From: Rhizobium sp. ASV20
GTDB lineage: Bacteria > Pseudomonadota > Alphaproteobacteria > Rhizobiales > Rhizobiaceae
DNA length: 39,563 nucleotides
Assembly: GCF_016429015.1 (NCBI RefSeq)
Contig: NZ_JAELTU010000058.1
Coordinates: 1-39,563, forward strand
Direction of reading: 5' to 3'
Shown here: piece by piece, positions 15,078-23,603 of the stretch
Layout of the letters: each line of letters begins with the position of its first letter
Numbering within the stretch: position 1 is the first letter of the stretch
Program-made: the position numbers and the translations under genes
Notes under the pieces: model-generated
The model's input: only the letters and a program-made list of their open reading frames with translations
Told to the model about the DNA's origin: nothing
Database searches by the model: none

Positions 15078-15470
15078 CTACTGCCGTCTACCCCTGGCGG
15101 CCAGCGCTTCGGCATTGCCGATCATGAAGTCGGCACGTACGACGCGTCGCAATGTTTCCGGTTCGATCAGGTTGATGAAGCGGACATGGACGCGATTGCC
15201 GTTGCGGCTGACTTCGGCGCAGGCGATGCGGTAGGCAAGGCCGAGGATGTTCAGATAGTAGTGGGTCGGCAGACCGACGGTCGTGCCGACGACAAAGCTG
15301 GCGCCACCACGCGAGATATCGACGATCTCGGCGCTACGCACAGAAATGCCGGTCAGGCAAGGACGCACGGCGACGAGCCGTGCCGGCCGCTGGACGAAGA
15401 ACCGTTCCCAGCTGCGCTCATAGACTTCGGATTTGACTTTCGCCAGATGCGTTGCGCGAAGCATTGTCAT
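15078..15470 (-). CDS. PilZ-domain protein, probable cyclic-di-GMP binder
   Basis: A 130-residue protein with a PilZ-like beta barrel. It has QRPARL near 27-32, in the place of the R-x-x-x-R arm, and EIVDISRGGASF near 48-59, matching D/N-x-S-x-x-G. The arginine arm is not a perfect R-x-x-x-R match, so binding of the dinucleotide should be tested. The protein contains little besides this domain, as in small PilZ adaptor proteins. The ATG at 15470 is given; the ATG at 15464 has a better-spaced AGGGA and may be the real start. It stands alone. Confidence 0.75.
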   Translation of the reverse strand: MTMLRATHLAKVKSEVYERSWERFFVQRPARLVAVRPCLTGISVRSAEIVDISRGGASFVVGTTVGLPTHYYLNILGLAYRIACAEVSRNGNRVHVRFINLIEPETLRRVVRADFMIGNAEALAARGRRQ

Positions 15471-15779
15471 TCCCTGTTGAAGAACAGACCGAATTCATCT
15501 CGGTTACACCACGAACCTTGCACGGAGATTTTGCGGAAGCGTCAATTGCATCGGTAGAATTTTAACGGGTCCGCGATTTGTGCCGATTTGGGTGCATCTT
15601 GACTGTGGCATCGGCTTGGATCATATACCGCCTCGGTTCGAGACGCCTGCCGCTCGCGGATGAAAGTCCAAGGTGAAGTTCTCGCAGTTTTGGTCACAGC
15701 CACATAGGGCATGCTGACTGACGGTAATGCGAGCTCCGTTTCACGGTCGTAATTGCGTGCCTTAGCAAAGGCTGATCCT
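15471..15779. other. Intergenic region, no feature recognised
   Basis: A 309-bp divergent intergenic stretch between the PilZ-like gene and the small gene at 15780. No convincing coding frame, tRNA or terminator is visible; it must hold the two promoters. Confidence 0.4.
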
Positions 15780-16214
15780 ATGACGACGTACCCGTCCATA
15801 GATGAATTGAAAGCGCAGGCTCGACGCTTGCGCCAGGCCATGGCCGAACGCGGCGATGACATGAGCCATAGTACCGCGCTGGAACTCATCGCAAAGCAAC
15901 ATGGGCTGCGAGACTGGAATACGTTGTCGGCGCTCGCAGCCAAACCGAATGACGGGCCGGATGCGCCCTTCGATGTCGGCTCGGCCGTTCGCGGGCGCTA
16001 TCTGAACAAGCCCTTCACGGGCAGGGTTCTGGCGATGTCGGCAAAGTCAGGCGGTCTATACAAGATCACCATTCATTTCGACGAACCGGTCGATGTGGTG
16101 GAGTTCGAGAGTTTTTCGGCCTTCCGCCAGCGCATAAACGCCCAGGTCGATGCCGATGGCATTTCGCCACGTAAGACGTCGAACGGCATACCGCATCTCG
16201 TTCTCGACATCTGA
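15780..16214 (+). CDS. Conserved small protein with glyoxalase-superfamily-type N-terminal motif
   Basis: A 144-residue cytoplasmic protein. Its N-terminal helical region, SIDELKAQARRLRQAMAERG then SHSTALELIAKQHGLRDWNT, is a motif seen in proteins named glyoxalase superfamily in rhizobial genomes. The C-terminal part is beta-rich (GRYLNKPFTGRVLAMSAKSG, then KITIHFDEPVDVVEF) and does not show clear glyoxalase metal ligands, so no activity can be assigned. The ATG at 15780 has AAGG about 9 nt upstream; an in-frame TTG at 15753 is less likely. It lies 65 bp before the MATE gene on the same strand. Confidence 0.7.
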   Translation: MTTYPSIDELKAQARRLRQAMAERGDDMSHSTALELIAKQHGLRDWNTLSALAAKPNDGPDAPFDVGSAVRGRYLNKPFTGRVLAMSAKSGGLYKITIHFDEPVDVVEFESFSAFRQRINAQVDADGISPRKTSNGIPHLVLDI

Positions 16215-16279
16215 CATTCATCTTCCATCGATAGACCGCTATCTTCGCCAATAACGAGCGATTCTGTGTGGATACTACC

Positions 16280-17647
16280 ATGACACGTCATACTGAAACC
16301 AATATGTTCCTGACCGGCTGGCTGCCAGGGGTTTTTGCCAAGACCGCAGCGCCGATCATCATCATCACGACAGTCAGCGGCCTTTTCGCCGTCGTCGACG
16401 CCTATTTCCTTGGTGTCTATGTCGGAGCCGACGCGCTCTCGGCCGTCAGCCTGATCTTCCCGGCGCTCATGCTGCTGGTTGCGCTGCAGACGCTGGTTTC
16501 GAACGGCATGGCGAGCATTCTCGCCCGTCGTCTCGGGGCCGGAGACCGTGAGGGGGCGAAGTCCGTATTCACGGGCGCCCACACGCTGGCGATTGCCGTC
16601 GTGGTCATCGTTAACCTCGTCTACTGGCTTGCAGCGCGGCAGTTCATTTCCGTGGCTGCGGCAGGAAATGCCGACGTCGCTCGCAGCGGTGAGGCTTTCA
16701 TGGGCGTCATGGTTGCCTTCGCGCCGATCAGCTTCTTCCTCTCGCTGCACCTCGACGGGCTGCGCTGCGAAGGAAAGCTTGGCTTCATGACGCTGGTGAC
16801 GCTCGCCTCGACGCTGCTCAACATCCTGGCAAACTGGCTGCTGATCGCCGTTGCCCATTGGGGCGTGGTTGGCTCTGCCGGAGGTTCGATCATCGCGCAG
16901 TTCATCTGTCTGGCGATCGTCATCGTCTATCGCCTGCGCCGCCCGGGCGGTCTCTGGGTCGATACGGCATCGCATGTTCGCGAGTGGCGCGGGATCTTTG
17001 CCTTCGGTGCGCCGATGAGCCTCGGCTTCATCGGCATCTCGCTGAGTTCGGCGGCGATCCTCTTCAACCTGTCGATCTGGCACCAGGGGGATTACGTCGC
17101 GACCGTCGGCGCCTACGGGATCGTCACGCGGGTGATGACCTTTGCCTATCTGCCGCTGTTGGGCCTGAGCATCGCGCTGCAGACCATCTCGGGTCACAAT
17201 CATGGCGCGGCGCTTCCGGCTCGCGTTGGCCATAGCGTTCTCATCGCCATGATCTCGGCCCTGGTCTATTGCGCCGCCATCGAACTTGTCGTCGAGCTGC
17301 TGGCGAGGCATCTGGGCTCGATCTTCGTCGCTGATCCGCTGATCGTCGAGGAGGTCGGCCGCATCCTGCCCTGGACCATCGGCGCATATTTCATCTTCGG
17401 CCAGGCGATCATCCTGTCGTCCTATTTCCAGTCGATCGGTGATGCGAAACGCGGCGCGATCTTCGGTCTGTCACGGTCCTATCTGTTCAGCCTGCCGCTG
17501 ACATTCCTCCTGCCATTCGTCTTCGGCGAACGTGGGATCTGGATGACGCCGATCTTCGCGGAGATGGGGATGATCCTGCTGACCTGGTTCGTGCTGTCGC
17601 GCAATGCCAGGGATAGGGGCTGGCGCTACGGCCTGCTGCCCGCATGA
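16280..17647 (+). CDS. MATE family multidrug/cation efflux transporter
   Basis: A 455-residue inner membrane protein with about twelve hydrophobic helices in two related halves. The first helices read AAPIIIITTVSGLFAVVDAYFLG, followed by GADALSAVSLIFPALMLLVALQTLVSNGMASILARRLGAGD, the MatE domain signature. The second half repeats the pattern at FGAPMSLGFIGISLSSAAILF and GAYGIVTRVMTFAYLPLLGLSIALQ. MATE proteins export cationic drugs or metabolites in exchange for sodium ions or protons. The substrate cannot be read from the sequence. The ATG at 16280 is taken; a GTG at 16268 would add four residues. A clear terminator follows the stop. Confidence 0.92.
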   Translation: MTRHTETNMFLTGWLPGVFAKTAAPIIIITTVSGLFAVVDAYFLGVYVGADALSAVSLIFPALMLLVALQTLVSNGMASILARRLGAGDREGAKSVFTGAHTLAIAVVVIVNLVYWLAARQFISVAAAGNADVARSGEAFMGVMVAFAPISFFLSLHLDGLRCEGKLGFMTLVTLASTLLNILANWLLIAVAHWGVVGSAGGSIIAQFICLAIVIVYRLRRPGGLWVDTASHVREWRGIFAFGAPMSLGFIGISLSSAAILFNLSIWHQGDYVATVGAYGIVTRVMTFAYLPLLGLSIALQTISGHNHGAALPARVGHSVLIAMISALVYCAAIELVVELLARHLGSIFVADPLIVEEVGRILPWTIGAYFIFGQAIILSSYFQSIGDAKRGAIFGLSRSYLFSLPLTFLLPFVFGERGIWMTPIFAEMGMILLTWFVLSRNARDRGWRYGLLPA

Positions 17648-17651
17648 TATG

Positions 17652-17683
17652 GAAAAGGCCGCGCTTTCGGGCACGGCCTTTTC
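17652..17683. terminator. Bidirectional rho-independent terminator
   Basis: A perfect 10-bp stem GAAAAGGCCG / CGGCCTTTTC with a 12-nt loop lies between the converging MATE and iolB genes. The A-run on one arm and T-run on the other suit termination from both sides. Confidence 0.8.
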
Positions 17684-17709
17684 GCTATAAGCCCAGGTCA
17701 GGCGGCTAT

Positions 17710-18507
17710 TCAGGACTTGAGCAGCCATTCATGCTCTACGGCATTGTGGAATTTCCAGATGCGCTTCGGCCCGGCCATGACGTTGAGATAGTAGAGGTCA
17801 TAGCCGTGGCAGGCGGCGCAGGGATGGTAGCCCTTCGGCACCAGCGTCACGTCGCCATCCTCCAGCACCATGGCTTCGTCCAACGAACGGTCATCCGTAT
17901 AGACGCGCTGGAAGCCAAAACCCTGCGGCGGGTTGAGGCGATGGTAATAGGTCTCCTCCAGGAAGCTCTCGTTCGGGAGATTGTCCTGATCGTGCTTGTG
18001 CGGCGGATAGGAAGACGTGTGTCCGCCCGGTGTAATCACCTCTACGACGAGCAGCGAATGCGCCGCACCATCGTCTTCCGGCATGATGTTGTTGACGTGG
18101 CGGACATTCGTCCCCTTGCCGCGCGTCAGCGCCGGATGAGTGCCGGGCGGGATGGCGCGCGCTTCATAGGAGCCGCCGCCGGGTGCCGAGCAGACCGCCA
18201 GCTCCAGATCTGTCTCCGCAGTCACCGTCCAGCTTGAACCAGCGGGAATATAGAGCGCGTGGGGTGCGCCTTCGAAGGGGCTCATGCGGCCGCCGAGCGA
18301 GCCGAAATCTTTTGCACCCGCCTTGGCGCTTCCCTTGCCGCTGACCCAGACGAGGCAGACTTCGCGATCGCCGGTTTCGGCCGATGCCGTTTCGCCCGGC
18401 TTCAGGCGGTGGAGGTCGAAGCCGACATAGGTCCAGCCGGCGCTTTCGGGCGTGACATGGGTAACGCGGCCATGGGAGCCCTCAGGTTTGACCTTGAGAT
18501 TGGGCAT
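17710..18507 (-). CDS. iolB: 5-deoxy-glucuronate isomerase
   Basis: A 265-residue protein of the KduI/IolB family of cupin-like isomerases, converting 5-deoxy-D-glucuronate to 2-deoxy-5-keto-D-gluconate in myo-inositol breakdown. It shows GWTYVGFDLHRLKPGE near the N-terminus and a metal-binding region with YPPHKHDQDNLPNESFLEETYYHRL, giving the H-x-H and Glu ligands, followed by QRVYTDDRSLDE. The length fits the family. An AAGGAG site lies 8 nt before the ATG. It is the last gene of the iolC-D-E-B operon, 16 bp after iolE, and ends at a bidirectional terminator. Confidence 0.96.
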   Translation of the reverse strand: MPNLKVKPEGSHGRVTHVTPESAGWTYVGFDLHRLKPGETASAETGDREVCLVWVSGKGSAKAGAKDFGSLGGRMSPFEGAPHALYIPAGSSWTVTAETDLELAVCSAPGGGSYEARAIPPGTHPALTRGKGTNVRHVNNIMPEDDGAAHSLLVVEVITPGGHTSSYPPHKHDQDNLPNESFLEETYYHRLNPPQGFGFQRVYTDDRSLDEAMVLEDGDVTLVPKGYHPCAACHGYDLYYLNVMAGPKRIWKFHNAVEHEWLLKS

Positions 18508-18523
18508 GGACGTTGCTCCTTGC

Positions 18524-19438
18524 TTACTTGGGAAAGCCTTCGGTTTCCACGGTATAGCCTGCGGCCGTCATGACGCGCATCAGCTCGGCATGGCCGATCT
18601 CGGCCATCTTCTGCGGCGGCGCATTGCGCGGGTCCTGCTCGGCCTCGACGACGAACCAGCCTTCATAGCCGTAATCCGCGAAGCGCTTGACGATGGCGCC
18701 GAAATCGAGTGAACCGTCGCCCGGCACCGTAAACGCGCCGAGCGCGACGGCATCGAGGAAGGATTGGCGGTTGCGATCCAACCCATCGACGACGGACTTG
18801 CGTATATCCTTGACGTGGACGTGGTTGATGCGGGCATGGTGGTTGTCGATGGCGCGCAGCACGTCGCCGCCGGCAAAGGCGAGATGGCCGGCATCGAGCA
18901 GCAGCGGAATGCCTGCGCCGGAATTGCGCATGAAAGCATCGAGTTCCGGCTCGGTTTCAACGACGGCCGCCATGTGGTGATGATAGGAGAGCGGCATGCC
19001 CTGCGAGGCGCACCATTCGCCGAATTCGGTGACGCGGCGGGCATAGGCCTTCATCTCGTCATCCGAAAGGCGCGGCTTGGTGGCGAGCGGCTTGGAACGG
19101 TCACCCTGGATGGAGCGGCCGACTTCGCCATAGACGATGCAAGGCGCGTTGACGGCCTTGAACAGCTCGATCATCGGCGCGATGCGGTCCTTGTTGGCTG
19201 CAAGCTCCTCATTGACGAGCGTGCCGGAGAACCAGCCGCCGCAGAGCGTCACGTCGGCGGCGCGCAGGATCGGCAGCATCTCATCGGGATTGCTCGGAAA
19301 GCGACGGCCCTGTTCCATACCGGTGAAGCCGGCGCCGCGCGACTGGCGCAGGCATTCTTCGAGGGATACGTCGTCGCTGAGCTCAGGAAGATCGTCGTTC
19401 CACCAGGCGATGGGCGACATGCCGAGTTTGGCCTTCAT
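18524..19438 (-). CDS. iolE: Inosose (2-keto-myo-inositol) dehydratase
   Basis: A 304-residue TIM-barrel protein of the xylose isomerase-like/AP endonuclease 2 fold, removing water from 2-keto-myo-inositol to give the 3D-(3,5/4)-trihydroxycyclohexane-1,2-dione. Family marks are the IAWWNDDLPEL opening, YHHHMAAVVETEPELDAF, the metal-ligand strand LLLDAGHLAFAGGD, INHVHVKDIRK and the closing GWFVVEAEQDPRNAPP. The ATG at 19438 has AAGGAG 8 nt upstream; a TTG just before it is less likely. It is the third gene of the operon, after a hairpin that separates it from iolD. Confidence 0.96.
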   Translation of the reverse strand: MKAKLGMSPIAWWNDDLPELSDDVSLEECLRQSRGAGFTGMEQGRRFPSNPDEMLPILRAADVTLCGGWFSGTLVNEELAANKDRIAPMIELFKAVNAPCIVYGEVGRSIQGDRSKPLATKPRLSDDEMKAYARRVTEFGEWCASQGMPLSYHHHMAAVVETEPELDAFMRNSGAGIPLLLDAGHLAFAGGDVLRAIDNHHARINHVHVKDIRKSVVDGLDRNRQSFLDAVALGAFTVPGDGSLDFGAIVKRFADYGYEGWFVVEAEQDPRNAPPQKMAEIGHAELMRVMTAAGYTVETEGFPK

Positions 19439-19463
19439 CAATAGTCTCCTTGAAAATAGTGTT

Positions 19464-19485
19464 GGAGGAGCGTCTCAGCTCCTCC
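19464..19485 (-). other. Intercistronic hairpin between iolD and iolE
   Basis: A perfect 8-bp stem GGAGGAGC / GCTCCTCC with a 6-nt loop lies in the 67-bp gap between iolD and iolE. No T-run follows, so it is more likely a processing or stability element than a terminator. Confidence 0.5.
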
Positions 19486-19505
19486 GGAAAAGTGTCGAAA
19501 ATCGA

Positions 19506-21356
19506 TCAACCAATGCGCTGGGATGCGCGGGCTTTCTCGTAGGCGGCGCGGGCCTTGTTGACCTCGGCGCGCGGGCTGACCTCGGGAACGGCGACGTCCC
19601 ACCAGTGGCCGCCTTCATTCGTCGTGATCAACGGGTCGGTGTCGATGACGATGACCGAGCTGCGGTCGTTCTTCTTGGACGCTTCGATCGCCTGTTCCAG
19701 TTCGGTGATGGAGGAGACTTTCACGGCAATAGCACCCATGCTGGCCGCATGCGCCTGGAAATCGATCTCCGGCATCACTTCGAAACGTGAGTCCTTCAGG
19801 AGATTGTTGAAGTTCGCGCCACCGGTCGCCATCTGCAGGCGATTGATGCAACCATAGCCTCTGTTGTCGAGCAGCACGACGGTGATCTTCAGGCCGAGCA
19901 TGACGGAGGTCGCCAGTTCGGAATTCAGCATCATGTAGGAACCGTCGCCGACCATGACGACGACATCTTTCTCCGGCCGCGCCATCTTGACGCCGAGGCC
20001 GCCGGCAATTTCATAGCCCATGCAGGAGAAGCCATATTCCATATGGTAGCTGCCGGGCACGGTTGCCGGCCAGAGCTTGTGCAGCTCACCGGGCAGGCCG
20101 CCAGCGGCGCAAACCAGCACGCTGTTCGTGCTGCCGAGCGTGCGGGTGACGGCGCCGATAACCTGGGCGTCGGAGGGCAGGGCGACATTGGTCGTCGCCA
20201 TTGCCTTGGCGGCGGCTTCCATCCAGATCTTCTTTTCCTGCGTCGCCTTCTCGGCCAGCGATGCTGGCGCGCGCCAGCCCGCCAGACCGGCGGAAAGCGC
20301 CTTCAAGCCTTCACGAGCGTCTGTCACCAGTGGGTGACTGTTGTGCTTAAGGGCGTCATAGGCTGCGATGTTGAGGCCGATCATGGCCAGCTTCTCGTTC
20401 TTGAACAGCGCCCAGGAGCCGGTCGTGAAATCCTGGCAGCGCGTTCCCACAGCGATCACCAGATCGGTATCTTCTGCGATCGCGTTGGCGGCTGACGTAC
20501 CAGTCACGCCGACCGAGCCAAGCGCCAGCGGATGAGTTTCGTCGATGGCGGACTTGCCGGCCTGCGTGACGACGACGGGAATGCCGTGCGTTTCGGCAAA
20601 AGCGGCGAGTTCCTTCGTCGCCTGCGAATAGAGCACGCCGCCGCCGGCGAGAATAACAGGCTTTTCCGAGCGGCGGATGAGCGCGATGGCGCTCGCGAGT
20701 TCGTCGGTATCCGGCTGCGGCCGGCGCTGCGTCCAGACGCGCTCTTCGAAGAAGCTTTCCGGATAATCGAAGGCTTCAGCCTGCACGTCCTGGCAAAGTG
20801 ACAGCGTCACCGGGCCACAATCGAACGGATCGGTCAAAACCTGCATGGCGCGGGTCAGCGCGGAGATGATCTGCTCCGGGCGGGTGATGCGGTCGAAATA
20901 GCGTGACACCGGGCGGAAGGCATCGTTAGCCGAAACGGTGCCGTCACCGAAATCCTCGATCTGCTGCAGTACCGGATCGGGCGCGCGGTTGGCGAAAACG
21001 TCGCCGGGCAAGAAAAGGACGGGAATGCGGTTGACATGCGCGACGCCGGCGGCCGTGACCATGTTCAGCGCGCCGGGGCCGATCGATGTGGTGCAGGCCA
21101 TGAAGCGCTGGCGGAAGCTCGCCTTGGCATAGGCGATGGCGGCATGGGCCATGCCCTGCTCATTATGAGCGCGATAGGTCGGCAGCTCCTCGCGCACCTG
21201 ATAGAGCGCCTCGCCGATGCCCGCGACGTTGCCGTGACCGAAGATCGCCCAGACGCCGCCGAAGATCGGCTGCTTCTGCCCATCGATGACAGTCATCTGC
21301 TTCTTGAGGAAATGCGCGACGGCCTGTGCCATCGTCAATCGGATCGTCTTGCCCAT
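19506..21356 (-). CDS. iolD: 3D-(3,5/4)-trihydroxycyclohexane-1,2-dione hydrolase
   Basis: A 616-residue thiamine-diphosphate enzyme that opens the ring of the trihydroxycyclohexanedione to 5-deoxy-glucuronate. The N-terminal pyrimidine-binding domain has IFGHGNVAGIGEALYQ with the activating Glu. The middle domain contains VILAGGGVLYSQ and KSAIDETHPLALGSVG. The C-terminal cofactor domain carries the GDGSYMMLNSELATS motif near 475-490 and ends the loop with VVLLDNRGYGCINR. The length matches the family. GGGAGG lies 7 nt before the ATG. It is the second gene of the operon; a rhizobial palindrome lies between it and iolC. Confidence 0.96.
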   Translation of the reverse strand: MGKTIRLTMAQAVAHFLKKQMTVIDGQKQPIFGGVWAIFGHGNVAGIGEALYQVREELPTYRAHNEQGMAHAAIAYAKASFRQRFMACTTSIGPGALNMVTAAGVAHVNRIPVLFLPGDVFANRAPDPVLQQIEDFGDGTVSANDAFRPVSRYFDRITRPEQIISALTRAMQVLTDPFDCGPVTLSLCQDVQAEAFDYPESFFEERVWTQRRPQPDTDELASAIALIRRSEKPVILAGGGVLYSQATKELAAFAETHGIPVVVTQAGKSAIDETHPLALGSVGVTGTSAANAIAEDTDLVIAVGTRCQDFTTGSWALFKNEKLAMIGLNIAAYDALKHNSHPLVTDAREGLKALSAGLAGWRAPASLAEKATQEKKIWMEAAAKAMATTNVALPSDAQVIGAVTRTLGSTNSVLVCAAGGLPGELHKLWPATVPGSYHMEYGFSCMGYEIAGGLGVKMARPEKDVVVMVGDGSYMMLNSELATSVMLGLKITVVLLDNRGYGCINRLQMATGGANFNNLLKDSRFEVMPEIDFQAHAASMGAIAVKVSSITELEQAIEASKKNDRSSVIVIDTDPLITTNEGGHWWDVAVPEVSPRAEVNKARAAYEKARASQRIG

Positions 21357-21378
21357 CGGGCGCCTCCCACATGCTAGA

Positions 21379-21422
21379 GCAGTTCCAGGAAAAATGCGTA
21401 GCGCTTTTCCATCCGGAACTGC
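21379..21422. repeat. Rhizobial intergenic palindrome between iolC and iolD
   Basis: GCAGTTCCAGGAAAA and CTTTTCCATCCGGAACTGC form an imperfect inverted repeat. The GAGCAGTTCC-GGAAAA-CGGAACTGC pattern is, as far as I recall, one of the commonest dispersed intergenic palindromes (RIME-like) in Rhizobium and its relatives. It sits inside an operon and could influence mRNA stability between the two cistrons. Confidence 0.7.
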
Positions 21423-21482
21423 CAGAAAACAAAGAGATGGAGAGGCTCAGAGTTTCTTACAAAGCCGAGCCGCTCCAGAATT

Positions 21483-23417
21483 TCAAAGGCCGCGGGTTTT
21501 GAGCCACGCTGCCGTCAATTGCCCGAAGCGGCCGGCCATGTCGGCAATCGCTTCCTCATCGTTCATGACGCCCGAGAGCCAGGCTCGCGCCGGATCGGCG
21601 AAAATGGTCCGGCCGACGGCGAAACCCTTCACCGAGGGTGCTGCCAGCGTCGCCTCGAAGCTGCGCATCAGTTCCTCTGCCGGCGCCTCCAGGCCGAGCA
21701 GCACGATGCCGCGGCACAATGGATCATTTTTGGCGATCACGGCATCGATTTTTTTCCAGGCCGCTGTCGATTCCTGAGGTTCCAGCTTCCACCAGTCCGG
21801 CTTGATGCCGAGCGCATAGAGCTCTTCCAGGGCCGTCGGGATCGTATCGTCCGTCAACGGAGCATTCTTGCTGGCAATGATCTCGACCAGAAGCTCCCGG
21901 CCGACCTTGCGTGCGGCTTCGAACAGCGTCCGCAGCTTCTCCTGCTGTTCCGTCTTCAATTCCTTCGGATCGTCCGGATGGTAGAAGCAGAGGCATTTGA
22001 TGCAATGGCTGAGCGGCCATTCGACGAGCTGCGAGCCGATATCCTGGCTGAATTCGAATCTCAGCGGTTTCGACCCTGGCAACTCCACGGGACGCCCGAT
22101 CCAGGAGAAATTCTTGGTCGCTGCATCGAAGAAGGCATCACGCCCGAAGCGCTCGTCTATCAGCATGCCGTAGCCCGGCCGACCGTCCGCCACTCTCGCA
22201 GCTGCCGCGACGGCGAGCCGTTTGAAGGCGACGATCTTGTCGTGACCAAGACCCAATTCATCGCAGACGCTGACGAGTTGCGAACGATGATCGATCGCCA
22301 GCGCCATCAGCAGCGGGATCTCGTCGCCACGGCGGGTCGTTGCCCAATGGATGTGGTTGATTGCCTCATCCTTGCGCAGCGCGCGGTGCTTACTGCCCGT
22401 CTTCAGGAAGAAGTCGAGCTCGGCCCAGGTCGGATATTCCGGCGAGCAGAGCAGGCGGGAAACGGCAAAGGCGCCGCAGGCATTGGCCCAGGTCGCGCAG
22501 GTCTTCAGCGGCTCGCCGCGCAGATAGCCACGCAGGAAGCCGGACATGAAGGCGTCGCCGGCGCCGAGAACGTTGAACACCTCGATCGGGAAACCCTGGC
22601 CGACGATGCCGGCTTCGAGATCGTCCGAAATAGGTCCGTCATAGACGATGCAGCCCATCGCGCCGCGCTTCAGCACGATAACAGCGGACGAGAGACGGCG
22701 GATTTCCTTCAGCGCGCCAAGTACGTCGTCGGCGCCGGAGGCGATCATGATTTCTTCTTCCGTGCCGACGATCAGGTCGCAATCCGGCAGTGTCTCCTTC
22801 ATCTTGGAGGACACGCGATCCGACTTCACATAGCGCTCGAAGCCTTCGGCATGGCCGGCAAGGCCCCACAGGTTCGGTCGGTAGTCGATGTCGAAGATCA
22901 CCTTGCGGCCGTTCGCCTTGGCGATACGGATCGCCTTGCGCTGCGCCGCCTCAGTATTGGGCTTGGAAAAATGCGTGCCGGAGACGAGGACTGCGTTTGA
23001 GGACTTGATGAAGCTCTCGTCGATATCACCTTCGTCGAGCGCCATGTCGGCGCAATCGGAGCGATAGAAGATCATCGGCGAGACGCCTTCCGCTTCGACA
23101 GCGAGCAGCACCAGTGCGGTCAACCGCTCCTTGTCCGTGGCGATGCCATCGACGGCAACACCTTCGCGTGCGGCTTGCTCGCGGATGAACCGGCCCATCT
23201 GCTCGTCGCCAACGCGGGTAATGAGGCCGGATTTCAGCCCGAGCCGCGCTGTGCCGATGGCGATGTTGGCTGGGCAGCCGCCGACGGACTTGGCGAAGGA
23301 GGCGATATCCTCAAGCTTCGATCCGATCTGCTGACCATAAAGATCGACGGAGGATCGTCCAATGGTGATCACATCGAGTCTTGCCTCCGGCTCAGCGCCA
23401 GAATTGCCGTGTGCCAT
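21483..23417 (-). CDS. iolC: 5-dehydro-2-deoxygluconokinase fused to DUF2090 aldolase-like domain
   Basis: A 644-residue fusion. The first half (about 1-330) is a PfkB sugar kinase. GGCPANIAIGTARLG gives the first signature and VLGAGDAFMSGFLRGYL the second, with the catalytic Asp. It phosphorylates 2-deoxy-5-keto-gluconate. The second half (about 340-640) is a DUF2090 TIM-barrel domain with RFGRDAFFDAATKNFSW, HCIKCLCFYHPDD and PDWWKLEPQES. Such domains are thought to be the next enzyme, the 6-phosphate aldolase (IolJ step). One protein may thus carry two consecutive steps. The ATG at 23417 has GGGAGGA about 6 nt upstream; an earlier ATG at 23438 is in frame. It is the first gene of the operon; an IolR-type operator lies 172 bp upstream. 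Confidence 0.95.
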   Translation of the reverse strand: MAHGNSGAEPEARLDVITIGRSSVDLYGQQIGSKLEDIASFAKSVGGCPANIAIGTARLGLKSGLITRVGDEQMGRFIREQAAREGVAVDGIATDKERLTALVLLAVEAEGVSPMIFYRSDCADMALDEGDIDESFIKSSNAVLVSGTHFSKPNTEAAQRKAIRIAKANGRKVIFDIDYRPNLWGLAGHAEGFERYVKSDRVSSKMKETLPDCDLIVGTEEEIMIASGADDVLGALKEIRRLSSAVIVLKRGAMGCIVYDGPISDDLEAGIVGQGFPIEVFNVLGAGDAFMSGFLRGYLRGEPLKTCATWANACGAFAVSRLLCSPEYPTWAELDFFLKTGSKHRALRKDEAINHIHWATTRRGDEIPLLMALAIDHRSQLVSVCDELGLGHDKIVAFKRLAVAAAARVADGRPGYGMLIDERFGRDAFFDAATKNFSWIGRPVELPGSKPLRFEFSQDIGSQLVEWPLSHCIKCLCFYHPDDPKELKTEQQEKLRTLFEAARKVGRELLVEIIASKNAPLTDDTIPTALEELYALGIKPDWWKLEPQESTAAWKKIDAVIAKNDPLCRGIVLLGLEAPAEELMRSFEATLAAPSVKGFAVGRTIFADPARAWLSGVMNDEEAIADMAGRFGQLTAAWLKTRGL

Positions 23418-23580
23418 GATGTCCTCCCGTCCATGCATGACCTCTTTTATTCTTCAGCCTGCGCCGAGATCATGCGTCATTGAAAGTGCCGGTATTCGTA
23501 TCGTCCCGGTTGCGGTGGATTGGCCGGTCATTTTCGGCCGCCGTCATCCTGGGTGTAATGAAACATAGGTTCCGAGTTTT

Positions 23581-23603
23581 TGTCAATTCGGAATATTTAT
23601 TCC
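23581..23603 (-). promoter_or_regulatory. IolR operator and -35 box upstream of iolC
   Basis: The palindrome GGAATATTTATTCC (23590-23603) overlaps the iolR stop codon. On the minus strand a perfect TTGACA (-35 type) lies just downstream at 23586-23581, pointing to iolC; no strong -10 box is evident, TTTCAT at a 17-nt spacing being the best. The GGAA-N6-TTCC form agrees with what I recall of rhizobial IolR sites. It should control the iolCDEB promoter. Confidence 0.65.

Noticed and set aside
16073..17311. Minus-strand 412-codon frame
   Set aside because: Antisense to the MATE transporter; its highly charged composition is the usual mirror of membrane-protein codons.
21519..23000. Plus-strand 493-codon frame
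   Set aside because: Antisense to iolC, which has full kinase signatures.
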